Source of the DNA: Caballeronia telluris | GTDB taxonomy: Bacteria; Pseudomonadota; Gammaproteobacteria; Burkholderiales; Burkholderiaceae | Length of the DNA: 64,000 bases | Assembly (NCBI RefSeq): GCF_001544495.1 | Contig: NZ_FCNZ02000001.1 | Span: 1-64,000 of the forward strand | Reading direction: 5' to 3' | Shown here: piece after piece, positions 1-10,786 of the stretch | Numbering within the stretch: the stretch's first letter is position 1 | Layout: each line of letters starts with the position of its first letter | Program-made: the position numbers and the translations under genes | Notes under the pieces: model-generated | Database searches by the model: none | What the model was told of the DNA's origin: nothing | The model's input: the letters and a program-made list of their open reading frames with translations, nothing else

Positions 1-171
1 GATGTCGCCGGCTTCCATGCCGGGCATAAAGCCGTCGTAGAGATGTAGATCCGAGCCGCAGATCGCGCACGACGTGATTTTGACGATCGCGTCGCGCGGA
101 TGCTCAATAGTGGGGTCCGGCACCGTATCGCATCGAATGTCCTTCTTGCCATGCCATCTGAGCGCTTTCAT
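1..171 (-). CDS. Zinc-dependent alcohol/formaldehyde dehydrogenase, N-terminal part (runs off the left edge)
   Basis: Only the first 57 codons lie in the window; the rest continues to the left. The start begins [11 protein letters not shown] and carries the medium-chain dehydrogenase signature [11 protein letters not shown], whose Cys normally binds the catalytic zinc. The upstream stretch [14 protein letters not shown] matches the glutathione-independent formaldehyde-dehydrogenase-like subgroup. The ATG at 169-171 has a strong ribosome binding site, GGAGG, 5 bases upstream. A second, clearly different member of the family lies at 5127-6272, so this is a paralogue rather than a recent tandem copy. 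Substrate cannot be judged from 57 residues; oxidation of formaldehyde or a related small aldehyde or alcohol is the family expectation. Confidence 0.85.
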   Translation of the reverse strand, partial: MKALRWHGKKDIRCDTVPDPTIEHPRDAIVKITSCAICGSDLHLYDGFMPGMEAGDI

Positions 172-330
172 GTTGCCTCCAGGTCGCCGATAAGGGGAGC
201 TTGGCCGGCAAGCGCAACAGCGCGGCTCTTGCACGGCATCCGTTCTGCCAGCAATGGACGTACCGCATGAAGCCGATGCGCAGTGCTTGCGAGGCATGGC
301 GCGCGCACGCGACCCCTTCGGCTGGTGAGC
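168..330 (-). pseudogene. Possible frameshifted rhodanese-like remnant
   Basis: The 317-base gap between the dehydrogenase at the left edge and the EAL gene has no convincing intact gene. On the minus strand one frame reads [10 protein letters not shown] and the next frame continues [10 protein letters not shown]. Joined by a one-base shift, these look like the active-site loop of a rhodanese (a Cys followed by a Gly/Arg/Ser-rich loop and an Ala-rich helix). The second frame ends in a TGA that overlaps the ATG of the dehydrogenase, the arrangement of a translationally coupled upstream gene. This is a weak match read by eye over about 25 residues; chance is possible. Confidence 0.2.
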
Positions 331-488
331 GATGACGCACGGTTTCTTGGAGTCGAGCGAGCGTCGGCGCCGGTCCAGACAAGTGAAGGGCGATGTACTG
401 AATGCTCTTGATGTACTAATCTTCGCGATGGAACGTCCGCTCTGTTACCCTCGTTTTCGGGGCGCAAGGGTTCGCCATAGACTCGCCA

Positions 489-2042
489 CTAGGCAGTCGC
501 CTCGTGTTGGCACAGTGGCGCAATCTGTCCGGCTGCCACGGGCCGCTGATAAAGGTACCCTTGTGCGAATGGCACTCCCGCTGCCAGCAACCTGGCGTGC
601 TGGGATTCCGTCTCAACCCCTTCCGCGATGACCTGTAACCCGTAGTGCTTCGCGACTGAGACGATGCCCCTAAGGAGTTCGGCGTCACCCGTGTCGACCT
701 GATTCACGAACTGACGGTCAATCTTTACATAGTCGAACTGGAAGCGACCAAGCAGATCCAGATTGCTGTGCTCGGTACCAAAGTCGTCGATCGCAAAACT
801 GACTCCTATGGCCTTGAGTGCGTTGAAGACGGCTGCCGTGTGTGCGCTCTTGCCAAGCAGAAACCGCTCGGTCAGTTCGAGAACGAGACTGACACCCGTT
901 GGCAGCTGGGCGGTCAGGGCTTCGACCTGGGCGACGAAGCCCTTGCGTTGCAGGTCGCGAGCTGCAACATTGACTGCGATGCGCAGGGGCATCGCGGGCG
1001 GTCGCTGGCCCATCTCGGCAACTGCTGTTTCCATCACGAATTGCGTAACCGGCCCAAGCAACTCGCTCGCTTCCACTTCCCCCATGAATGAGGCCGGATT
1101 TATCGCGCCCCATTTTGGGTGTTGCCACCTCAGCAACGCCTCGACGCCAACCACTGCGCGGCTGGCAGTCTCGATAATCGGCTGGTACACAACATGGAAT
1201 TCGTTGCGCCGAAGCGCCTGACCCACTGCATTCAGCAGCAGTCGCCGCGGGGCAAAAGTGAGCAGGTAGGTCGCTGCGATCAGGCCGTCAAGCAGCAGGC
1301 CGACAGCCAGGCCCGCGATTCGGTACTTCCAGCGCATGCCTGAAATGAAACCATCGGAGGACGACACCAGGATGGCGAACGGCCAATTACGCGATGCCGC
1401 GCGCGTCGCGTATGCAGCGAGCGGCGTCGAAGCTGGCATGAAGGCTCCACGGGCATCGATACGCCCCGTATCCCTCACCGATATCGACGCAATCTGCGCG
1501 CCGTATCGGACACCGTGCGCAAGCGCATCGGCGAGATATTCACCTTCGACAATCGACAGCACACCCTTACCGGGGGCCGTCCGATTAAAAATGACAAGCA
1601 CCGGGACCCCTGGTTGGTACCGTGTCTGGGCGAGAAGACCGATGCTGTCGCCACTGCTCACCGAGAGCGGATAATCCGACAGGGGAAGGTCGATGGGTCC
1701 AAGGGCGGAAGAGCAATAAAGACGGTCGCCGGATACCAGCGTGACGGCGCGGACATACCGCAGATAGGTTTCCAGATTGGCCAGCGGCGCCGCGACCTGG
1801 CTGCACGGTTTACCGGCGAGCGCAGCAAGGCCATTCCGACGTCGCGAACTGACGCTGTCCAGAATCCGGTCGACCGATTCAACCAAATCGTCACCGATCA
1901 ATTGCTCATGGTCGGCTATCTGTACCTTCGCCTGGTGTTCGCTGAAAAGGATGGCCGCGAGCATGACCGCCGCGCCGCAGACGACGCACAGGAGCAACGA
2001 CAGGCGCGCTGACGTTCGGTAAAGCCGCTTAGGCATAGGCAT
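489..2042 (-). CDS. CSS-motif / EAL-domain cyclic-di-GMP phosphodiesterase
   Basis: Inner-membrane enzyme that should hydrolyse c-di-GMP to pGpG. It has a membrane segment at about residues 14-34, a periplasmic region with YCSSALG (CSS motif at about 110-112, plus Cys80), a second membrane segment at about 242-263, and a cytoplasmic EAL domain from 270 to the end. The catalytic set looks complete: EALLRW (Glu301), Asn358, Glu389, DDFG (Asp419-Asp420), Lys440, AEGVE (Glu474) and the Gln of QGYLYQRP. In CSS-type enzymes periplasmic thiol redox state controls activity, so redox sensing is a reasonable inference. No GGDEF domain is present. An in-frame GTG at 2057 could be the start instead of this ATG; neither has a strong ribosome site. 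Confidence 0.9.
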   Translation of the reverse strand: MPMPKRLYRTSARLSLLLCVVCGAAVMLAAILFSEHQAKVQIADHEQLIGDDLVESVDRILDSVSSRRRNGLAALAGKPCSQVAAPLANLETYLRYVRAVTLVSGDRLYCSSALGPIDLPLSDYPLSVSSGDSIGLLAQTRYQPGVPVLVIFNRTAPGKGVLSIVEGEYLADALAHGVRYGAQIASISVRDTGRIDARGAFMPASTPLAAYATRAASRNWPFAILVSSSDGFISGMRWKYRIAGLAVGLLLDGLIAATYLLTFAPRRLLLNAVGQALRRNEFHVVYQPIIETASRAVVGVEALLRWQHPKWGAINPASFMGEVEASELLGPVTQFVMETAVAEMGQRPPAMPLRIAVNVAARDLQRKGFVAQVEALTAQLPTGVSLVLELTERFLLGKSAHTAAVFNALKAIGVSFAIDDFGTEHSNLDLLGRFQFDYVKIDRQFVNQVDTGDAELLRGIVSVAKHYGLQVIAEGVETESQHARLLAAGVPFAQGYLYQRPVAAGQIAPLCQHEATA

Positions 2043-2381
2043 CACCCGGCTTGTCACCCAGCACTAAGTCGCCAAACTCCGCCAGCCGTCGCACTACTTG
2101 CCTGCTCGCGCGCTGCTGCATTTCGCCATCCCTAAAAACGCACTGGTCCGCGCGCCCTGTTTTGGGCTGGCCTGCAGCAGGTTGTGCCGTGTTCACGTGA
2201 TTTTCTCTACCGACCTCTAAGCCCAAACCGGTCTTACGCCGAGTTCGAACATCCTGCCCATGTTTTGTTCACAAGTAAACGGTTACTATCGGCACTGGAA
2301 GCGTTTACTTAAATAAGGTAAACCCTATCGATACGCGAATAGGATTACCTCTTTTGTCAAATATAAACAGGAGGCAAAACG
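2043..2381. promoter_or_regulatory. Divergent intergenic region with three GTAAAC half-sites
   Basis: This gap separates the EAL gene (minus) from the small protein at 2382 (plus). It is noticeably AT-richer than its surroundings near 2270-2375. It contains GTAAAC at 2275-2280, its complement GTTTAC at 2303-2308, and GTAAAC again at 2318-2323; the last two form a perfect inverted repeat with a 9-base spacer. The first copy is followed by GGTTAC, giving a second, imperfect palindrome. Such spacing suggests a dimeric repressor or activator site for the downstream small gene. The binding protein is unknown. Confidence 0.4.
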
Positions 2382-2642
2382 ATGAACGAGATTGACGGTC
2401 TGGGCACGCTGACCCGGCAGCTTGAGGAAGCATCCCGCGCCTTCCAGGCGCTGGGCGGGGAACTCGCGCACGTCACCGTCGTGCGGGGCGACCAAGCGAG
2501 TGTGCAGGCGGCCATCGTGCAGATTGAAGCGACCATCGATCAGAAGGCCTCGCCCTATCAGGGCAATGAACTGGTGGAATCGATGGTTCAGCAGCTCAAA
2601 AAGCGGTATCGCGACGAGATTATCCGGCGCGGTCGTGACTGA
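2382..2642 (+). CDS. Small conserved-looking protein of unknown function
   Basis: An 86-residue soluble protein with no membrane segment or recognised domain. A strong ribosome binding site (AGGAGG, about 8 bases before the ATG) and good codon use support it. The sequence looks like two helical parts around a short beta segment: LTRQLEEASRAFQALGGEL, then HVTVVRGD, then an acidic and basic C-terminal helix ending QQLKKRYRDEIIRRG. It is followed immediately by a broken DUF2513 gene on the same strand. I do not recognise the family. Confidence 0.65.
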   Translation: MNEIDGLGTLTRQLEEASRAFQALGGELAHVTVVRGDQASVQAAIVQIEATIDQKASPYQGNELVESMVQQLKKRYRDEIIRRGRD

Positions 2643-2645
2643 CCG

Positions 2646-2866
2646 ATGAAGCGCGACATGGACCTGATCCGGGCATCGATGCTGAAGCGAGAGAGGATGT
2701 CTGTTCCACTGACCGGACTTAAGGTGATTGATGGTCAAGAGCCCTCGGTGCAAGCCGACGGCTACACTGCCCAAATCGCTATCACCTGTTGCTGCTCGAA
2801 TGTCGAGCACGGCCACGTCGGGGGCCGATCTGGCGACCCGCTTCACGCGGGCGTCGTGTTGTCACG
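2646..2866 (+). pseudogene. Broken DUF2513-family gene
   Basis: It starts 3 bases after the upstream stop with MKRDMDLIRA, the typical opening of DUF2513 proteins, small proteins common on phages and mobile elements. The conserved pieces are then spread over all three frames: GYTAQI in the first, YHLLLLE in the second near 2785, and TSGADLATRFTRA in the third near 2810-2850. In an intact member these would follow one another (a D/E-Q-I-x-YH-x-x-LL helix, then a TSGG.L-like stretch). At least two frameshifts are therefore needed, so this is a remnant. Identification rests on motif memory, not on a search. Confidence 0.55.
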
Positions 2867-3134
2867 ATTCAAGTTCGCCTACGACGATCTCGTCGCGATA
2901 GCACCAGATCCACGTTTCGCCGGGTTCGATTGACCGCACCAGCGGATGGCCGGTCGCGTGAAAATGCTTGCTTGCATGCCGGTTGGGCGACGAATCGCAA
3001 CAGCCGACGTGTCCGCAAGAAAGACAAAGCCTCAAATGGACCCACGGCTGGCGAAGCTTGATGCATTCCTCGCAATAGTCGATGGGCGTGTGGAGAATGC
3101 GGGCCTCGCCTAAATGCGCGCAACCAGGGGTCAT
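2862..3134 (-). CDS. UBP-type zinc-finger protein
   Basis: A 90-residue protein that is essentially one ZnF-UBP domain. The metal ligands are visible in order: Cys and His near the start (GCAHLGEA), CEEC, then CLSCGHVGCCDSS, then HASKHFHATGHPLV, ending with the conserved W-x-W-CY-x-DE segment. In eukaryotes this fold binds the free C-terminus of ubiquitin; in bacteria it occurs alone or fused to thioredoxin-reductase-like flavoproteins and its ligand is not established. The ATG at 3134 is chosen because GAGGAG lies just upstream; an in-frame ATG at 3194 lacks this. It lies 56 bases downstream of the flavoprotein gene at 3191 on the same strand, so the two probably work together. Confidence 0.85.
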   Translation of the reverse strand: MTPGCAHLGEARILHTPIDYCEECIKLRQPWVHLRLCLSCGHVGCCDSSPNRHASKHFHATGHPLVRSIEPGETWIWCYRDEIVVGELES

Positions 3135-3190
3135 GATCGTACTCCTCGTATAGGTGCGCGCAGACGTGCGGATCAAGGTTGCGCTTACGC

Positions 3191-4426
3191 TCACGCGCTA
3201 TTTAAATAGCGATGCACCAGCGCGACCGCCATAGCCCCCTCGCCGACTGCCGACGCAACACGCTTGATCGACGCGTGACGCACGTCGCCCGCTGCGAACA
3301 CGCCAGGCACAGAGGTCTCCAGATGTAGCGGCGCGCGCTCAAGCGGCCATCTCAGGTTCGACCGATATTCCTGCAGGTCGGGACCGGTTACAAGATAGCC
3401 GCCTTCATCGCGGACAATACCAACCTCCTGCGCCCATTCGGTCTGGGGCACGCCACCAATGCAGACGAATAGCCAATTCGTCTTTACCGTCCGTCGCCGA
3501 CCGGTGTGCACATCGGTCAGCGTGATTTCCTGCAACATGTCACTGCCTGCGAGCGCGGTAACTTCAGTGCTCGTGCAAATTTCAATGTTCGGCGCCGACG
3601 TGATGCGATCCACCAGGTATTGGGACAGCGTGTTCTTAAGCGATGCGCCGCGCACGAGCATATAGACGCGGTTGGCGGACTGCGAAAAATGCATGGCGGC
3701 CTGTCCCGCCGAATTGCCGCCGCCCACCACATAGACGTCTTCGCCTTGGATCAGCACCGCCTCACTCGCGCCGGCGCCGTAATAAAGGCCCGCGCCGAAA
3801 AAGCGCTCTTCACCTTCCACGCCGAGCGTGCGATATGCCACGCCGGTCGCGCAGATCGACGTGCGCGCCGTAATACGTGTGCCATCCTCGAGATACACGA
3901 TGCCCTGGCCGGGCGGAAATTCCGCGCGCACGCCGGCGCGCGCCATCAGGATGTCCGCGCCGAACTTAACGGCCTGGATGCGCGCGCGTTCTGCCAGCTC
4001 CGCGCCGCTCACGCCCTGTGGAAAGCCCAGATAGTTCTCGATTTTAGAACTGCTGCCTGCCTGGCCGCCCACTGCCCAACGCTCCACCAGTACGGTGTGC
4101 AGCCCCTCCGATGCTCCGTACACCGCCGCGCTCAATCCCGCCGGTCCTGCGCCGTAGATCGCCAGATCGTAGGCCTCGCGGGATGGACTCGCAAACCAGC
4201 CCAGCTTCTCGGTAATTTGCCGGATGGTGGGACATTCGAGCCGCGTGCCGTCGTGAAAGACGCAGACCGGCAAGCGCGAATCGGAAAGATGCTGTACGTG
4301 CGCCAGTTCCTCCGCTTCTTTATCGCTGCTAAGTTCGATCCATTCAAACGGTATGTCGCAGCGATGCAGGAAGTCGCGTATCGCGTAGCCGTTGGCGCTG
4401 CGCATGCGTCCATAGATCCTGACCAT
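3191..4426 (-). CDS. Thioredoxin-reductase-like FAD/NAD(P) oxidoreductase lacking the redox CxxC
   Basis: The N-terminal 80 or so residues resemble a thioredoxin/glutaredoxin fold (MVRIYGRMRS...DFLHRCDIPFEWIEL) without a CxxC. A thioredoxin-reductase-like flavoprotein follows, with FAD motif YGAGPAGLSAA, GGQAG, SKIENYLGFP, NAD(P) motif VVGGGNSAGQAA, and the C-terminal FAD motif GVFAAGDVR. Where true thioredoxin reductases carry CATC, this protein reads YYGAGASEA, so no dithiol is present and disulfide reduction by the usual route is excluded. The true substrate is unknown. The start at 4426 (MVRIYG) is preceded by an AAGGCGG element; in-frame ATGs at 4474, 4528 and 4600 are possible but have weaker sites. 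It pairs with the UBP zinc-finger gene downstream. Confidence 0.85.
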   Translation of the reverse strand: MVRIYGRMRSANGYAIRDFLHRCDIPFEWIELSSDKEAEELAHVQHLSDSRLPVCVFHDGTRLECPTIRQITEKLGWFASPSREAYDLAIYGAGPAGLSAAVYGASEGLHTVLVERWAVGGQAGSSSKIENYLGFPQGVSGAELAERARIQAVKFGADILMARAGVRAEFPPGQGIVYLEDGTRITARTSICATGVAYRTLGVEGEERFFGAGLYYGAGASEAVLIQGEDVYVVGGGNSAGQAAMHFSQSANRVYMLVRGASLKNTLSQYLVDRITSAPNIEICTSTEVTALAGSDMLQEITLTDVHTGRRRTVKTNWLFVCIGGVPQTEWAQEVGIVRDEGGYLVTGPDLQEYRSNLRWPLERAPLHLETSVPGVFAAGDVRHASIKRVASAVGEGAMAVALVHRYLNSA

Positions 4427-4736
4427 GAAGATCCGCCTTTGAGGACGTTCAGGAGTGTCTTTCGTTTCATGCATTACACGAGCAGGCAGCCCGCCGCTAA
4501 ATAACAGCGGTTGGCTATATCCTTGCATCGTAAAAGCATCGTAGCGCGGCGTCTTTCGCGATCCTGCCGGGATTTGTCGGCTTGCTGCTGAAGGTTCCAT
4601 CCCATCAGTCGTGCGCCTTCCGGCTTATCGGCATGACGGACACTCATCTTCGCCTGCCCCGCGTCGGAGCGCTTCTGTTCTGCCCGTACCACAATCTCGT
4701 TGCTCGATGTTCAAAGATGGATTTACATGAGCCTCT
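4427..4736. other. Intergenic stretch, no convincing gene
   Basis: This 310-base stretch separates the flavoprotein start from the small gene at 4737. It may hold a 5' extension of the flavoprotein if one of the upstream ATGs (4474, 4528, 4600) is used, and its promoter. Nothing else was recognised. Confidence 0.4.
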
Positions 4737-4979
4737 TCAATCCGGAAGCGCGAACTCAGTACGCATGTCTTCGATCACTTTCTGGACGTGATGTACGCAA
4801 TCTGCGCCGAGGTCATTAAGCGGCACTATGTTCCAGTTACGGCCGGAAGCGTCGGGCGGATGTCGCTCTGGTAGCGGTATGCGCACGCGCAAAGCCCCCG
4901 GCACGTCAGCGGCCATGTTCGCCAAACGGTTCTCCAATTCGTCGCGAATCTGCTCAGCGGTTTGAACGGTCTTCGACAT
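4737..4979 (-). CDS. Small hypothetical protein
   Basis: An 80-residue soluble protein beginning MSKTVQTAEQIRDELENRL. It looks mostly helical, with a Pro-rich middle (RIPLPERHPPDASGRNW) and a C-terminal helix ending HVQKVIEDMRTEFALPD. There are no membrane segments, no Cys pairs beyond one Cys, and no known motif. It lies 147 bases downstream of the dehydrogenase at 5127 on the same strand, so it may be the last gene of that transcription unit. The frame has coherent amino-acid composition, whereas an overlapping 92-codon frame (4826-5104) does not. Confidence 0.6.
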   Translation of the reverse strand: MSKTVQTAEQIRDELENRLANMAADVPGALRVRIPLPERHPPDASGRNWNIVPLNDLGADCVHHVQKVIEDMRTEFALPD

Positions 4980-5126
4980 TCGTCTGCCTCCCTCGCTCGC
5001 GCGTCAGGATAGTGACTGAACAGGCGGCTCGCACGGGTCCGGTAAAAAGCGGCGACCGGGTCGATGAAACCGGTCTTTGAACCCAGGTTGCCGGCGGTAT
5101 CCACATCAAGCTCATGAGAAATGCTC

Positions 5127-6272
5127 TCATCCTCCAGGCTTCAGGATTACTTTCGTCCAGCCTTGGTCACGCGAGTCGAAGTGCTGGTAGGCCTCCGGCG
5201 CCTTGCTCAGTTCGATCTCATGTGAAACGATAAACGAGGGCTTCGCCCTACCGGCATGAATCAGGTCGCGCAGCTGGCGGTTATAGGCTTTGACATTGCA
5301 CTGCCCGGTGGCGATATGCTGGCCCTTAAACCAGCACATCCCCCAGTCGAACACGATCTCACCTTTCTTAGCCAGGTCATCGGATGCGCCGGGATCCTGC
5401 GGCGTGAATACGCCGACCACACCAATGCCGCCGGTGAACTTCACCGATTGGACGAGATTGTTCATGGTCAGATTCGGAATCTCCTGTCCGGCGGGATCAT
5501 GGCATTGGTAGCCGACGCACTCGCAGCCGACATCGGCGCCCAGGCCATGGGTAAGCTCCATGACGCGATCGACCGGATTGCACTTCGAATCGTCGATGGC
5601 GACCGCGCCTATTGATTCCGCCAGCTGGAGCCGGTCGGGATGGCGATCGACGACCATCACATTGCAGGCGCCCTTGATCATCGCTGCATGCGCGGCCATC
5701 AGCCCCACGGGACCCGAGCCGTAAATGACGACGGCATCGCCCGGCCGCATGCCAGCAAGCTCGGTGGCATGCCAGCCGGTCGGAAAGATATCGGCAACCA
5801 TCACATAGTCGCTCTGCTTTTCCTCGGCATCGGGAGGCAGCTTCAGGCAGTTGAAATCGGCCCAGGGAACGCGCAGGTATTCCGCCTGTCCGCCCTGATA
5901 AGGTCCCATGTCGGCGAAGCCGAAGGCGGCGCCTGCCATGCCCGGCTGAGGATTGGCGGTCAGGCAGAATGCGGTTAGTCCCTTTTCGCAATTCCGGCAA
6001 TGGCCACAGCTGATATTGAATGGCATGCAGACCCAGTCCCCGACTTTAAGGCGCTCAACGGCCGGCCCCACTTCCTTGATCTGGCCGAGGTTCTCGTGTC
6101 CGAAAACCCTCCCTGTCTCGAAGTCGGTCCTGCCTTCGAACATATGCAGATCCGAACCGCAGATATTGGTGCTTCTGATCTGCACGATCGCATCAGTCGG
6201 CCGCTCGATCTTGGGATCAGGCACGTTTTCCACGCTGACATCGCGCGGCCCTCTATAGACGACAGCTTTCAT
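5127..6272 (-). CDS. Glutathione-independent formaldehyde-dehydrogenase-like zinc enzyme
   Basis: A 381-residue medium-chain dehydrogenase. The catalytic zinc site is seen in NICGSDLHM and GHENLGQ, the structural zinc cysteines in CGHCRNCEKGLTAFC, and the NAD-binding Rossmann motif in GSGPVGLMA. The long insert CVGYQCHDPAGQE and overall length match the Pseudomonas-type formaldehyde dehydrogenase/dismutase group, which works without glutathione. The start is the ATG at 6272, preceded by GGAGGAAG; the open frame extends upstream without a good ribosome site. It lies 74 bases downstream of the old yellow enzyme gene and probably shares its transcript. Formaldehyde, or a related aldehyde or alcohol, is the likely substrate; exact specificity is not proven by sequence. 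Confidence 0.88.
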   Translation of the reverse strand: MKAVVYRGPRDVSVENVPDPKIERPTDAIVQIRSTNICGSDLHMFEGRTDFETGRVFGHENLGQIKEVGPAVERLKVGDWVCMPFNISCGHCRNCEKGLTAFCLTANPQPGMAGAAFGFADMGPYQGGQAEYLRVPWADFNCLKLPPDAEEKQSDYVMVADIFPTGWHATELAGMRPGDAVVIYGSGPVGLMAAHAAMIKGACNVMVVDRHPDRLQLAESIGAVAIDDSKCNPVDRVMELTHGLGADVGCECVGYQCHDPAGQEIPNLTMNNLVQSVKFTGGIGVVGVFTPQDPGASDDLAKKGEIVFDWGMCWFKGQHIATGQCNVKAYNRQLRDLIHAGRAKPSFIVSHEIELSKAPEAYQHFDSRDQGWTKVILKPGG

Positions 6273-6346
6273 CGCTTCCTCCAGTTTTACATGCGTGCCT
6301 GCCCGAATCGCCGCCTGACGCCAGCAAGCGCGGCAGTCAGCGACGG

Positions 6347-7561
6347 TCATCTCCAACGCCCATCGATGACGGACCGTGGCGTCTCCCCGCGCTCCTGCGC
6401 GAGCGATGGATAGTCGGTATAGCCGCGCTCGCCGCCTCCGTAGAACGTGGACGGATCCGGCGAATTGAGCGGAGCGTGCAACCGCAGGCGTTCCGGCAGG
6501 TCGGGATTGGCGATGAACAAGCGTCCGAACGCGATCAGGTCTGCGTTGCCGTCCTCAAGCCATTTCTCCGCACTGCCGCCGTCGAACCCGCCCGCGACCA
6601 TCAATACACCACGATAGGTGCGGCGTATCATCTCGCTCATGCGTTTCGCGCGCTGTATGAAAGCGACATCCTCACCGGTCGCCGCTAGCGCGGGATTGAC
6701 GATGTGCAAATAGGCCAGCCGGTATCGATTGAGCTTCTCGATAACGTAAGAAAAGGTCGCCTCGGGATCGTCGTCGTGCATGTCGTTGAAGGCGCCAAGA
6801 GGAGAGAGCCGTACCCCGACCTTTTCCGGCCCCCACACTTCGCAAACCGTTTCGATCACCTCGAATAGCAGCTTGGCCCGACGCTCGCTCGATCCGCCGT
6901 ATTCGTCCGGGCGGCGGTTCGTGCCGGACGACAGAAACTGGTCGAGCAGATATCCGTTCGCTCCGTGCACTTCGACGCCGTCCATGCCGGCAGCCTTTGC
7001 GTTGCGCGCACCCCTGAAGTATTGGCGCACGAGATACGGCATCTCTTCGACCTGCAGCGCGCGAGGCGTGATGCAGGGAGCAACGACACCTTCGCCGCGC
7101 TCGTTCTCGATGAACGCCTCCGCTTTCGGCTGGACCGCGGAGGGCGCAACGGGCAACATTTCATCGGGCTGCAAGGAGGGGTGCGATATGCGTCCGACGT
7201 GCCAGAGTTGCATGAACATCAAACCGCCCGCCTCGTGCACGGCGTCCGCCACGAGCCGCCAGCCTTCGACTTGTTCGCGACTATGGATCCCAGGCGTCCA
7301 CGCATAGCCCTGTCCTTGCATCGACACCTGCGTCGCCTCACTGATGATGAGCGCGGCCGCCGCGCGCTGCGCGTAATAACAGGCGTTGAGCTGCGATGGT
7401 ATGTTGCCTGGTCGGCTCGCGCGCGAACGCGTAAGCGGCGCCATCACGACACGATGACGCAGGTTGTGCGGTCCCACCTTTAGGGGTTCGAAGAGCTTAC
7501 GCAGCGGCGTTGGTCCGTCGTGTTGCCGGGCTTCCCCGGGCGCGATTTCCGTATCAGGCAT
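6347..7561 (-). CDS. nemA: Old yellow enzyme family alkene reductase (N-ethylmaleimide reductase-like)
   Basis: A 404-residue FMN-dependent NAD(P)H:enone reductase. Family motifs seen: the FMN-binding opening LFEPLKVGPHNLRHRVVMAP, the active-site helix EVHGANGYLLDQFLSS followed by NRRPDEYGG, and the phosphate-binding C-terminal loop ADLIAFGRLFIANPDLP. These enzymes reduce activated C=C bonds and nitro compounds and help clear electrophiles. The ATG at 7561 has AAGGAG upstream; the open frame begins 18 codons earlier without one. It stands between the ClpG-type disaggregase gene and the formaldehyde-dehydrogenase-like gene on the same strand, which suggests a joint response to reactive electrophiles and protein damage. 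Confidence 0.88.
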   Translation of the reverse strand: MPDTEIAPGEARQHDGPTPLRKLFEPLKVGPHNLRHRVVMAPLTRSRASRPGNIPSQLNACYYAQRAAAALIISEATQVSMQGQGYAWTPGIHSREQVEGWRLVADAVHEAGGLMFMQLWHVGRISHPSLQPDEMLPVAPSAVQPKAEAFIENERGEGVVAPCITPRALQVEEMPYLVRQYFRGARNAKAAGMDGVEVHGANGYLLDQFLSSGTNRRPDEYGGSSERRAKLLFEVIETVCEVWGPEKVGVRLSPLGAFNDMHDDDPEATFSYVIEKLNRYRLAYLHIVNPALAATGEDVAFIQRAKRMSEMIRRTYRGVLMVAGGFDGGSAEKWLEDGNADLIAFGRLFIANPDLPERLRLHAPLNSPDPSTFYGGGERGYTDYPSLAQERGETPRSVIDGRWR

Positions 7562-7678
7562 AAATTCGCTCCTTCTGTTCTTGACGCGGCCCGAAAAGCG
7601 CTGCCATAGACGCATCGAAGCGTCGGCGTCAAATCACACCGGCAAGCCGCACAAGCGGTATCGCCTTAAAGCCTTCCA

Positions 7679-10504
<2,826 letters not shown>

Positions 10505-10786
10505 GATGTCCTCCGTGGGGAGCAGGGGATGGTTGAAGGCGAGGGATCTTGAGGGTCGTGCTCCGCAGCGCGAACCGCAGCTTCACGCGATACTTGTCGC
10601 CCATGCGTCTCGCATCCTTCTCGTCACGGGCCACAGCCTGACGAGATTCGTTGCGAAGCACCGCAGGTGCCGCTTGAAACGATGCTCGCCCAGTTCCGCG
10701 ATCCTGTCTTCGACGGCTTCACGCACGATACCGCCGAGGCGACGAAAGCTGACGAGCTGTCCACGATGTCTCTGTACGCAGTCGCG
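10505..10786 (-). other. Gap between hsp20 and the ClpG-type gene
   Basis: A 282-base spacer with no credible intact gene. On the minus strand one frame stays open right after the hsp20 stop and includes VEDRIAELGEHRFKRHLRCF, but it lacks a good start and ribosome site. It could be a decayed small gene or the leader and promoter of the disaggregase gene. Confidence 0.3.

Noticed and set aside
2029..2226. 65-codon minus-strand frame upstream of the EAL gene
   Set aside because: It overlaps the EAL start, has no ribosome site and no recognisable sequence.
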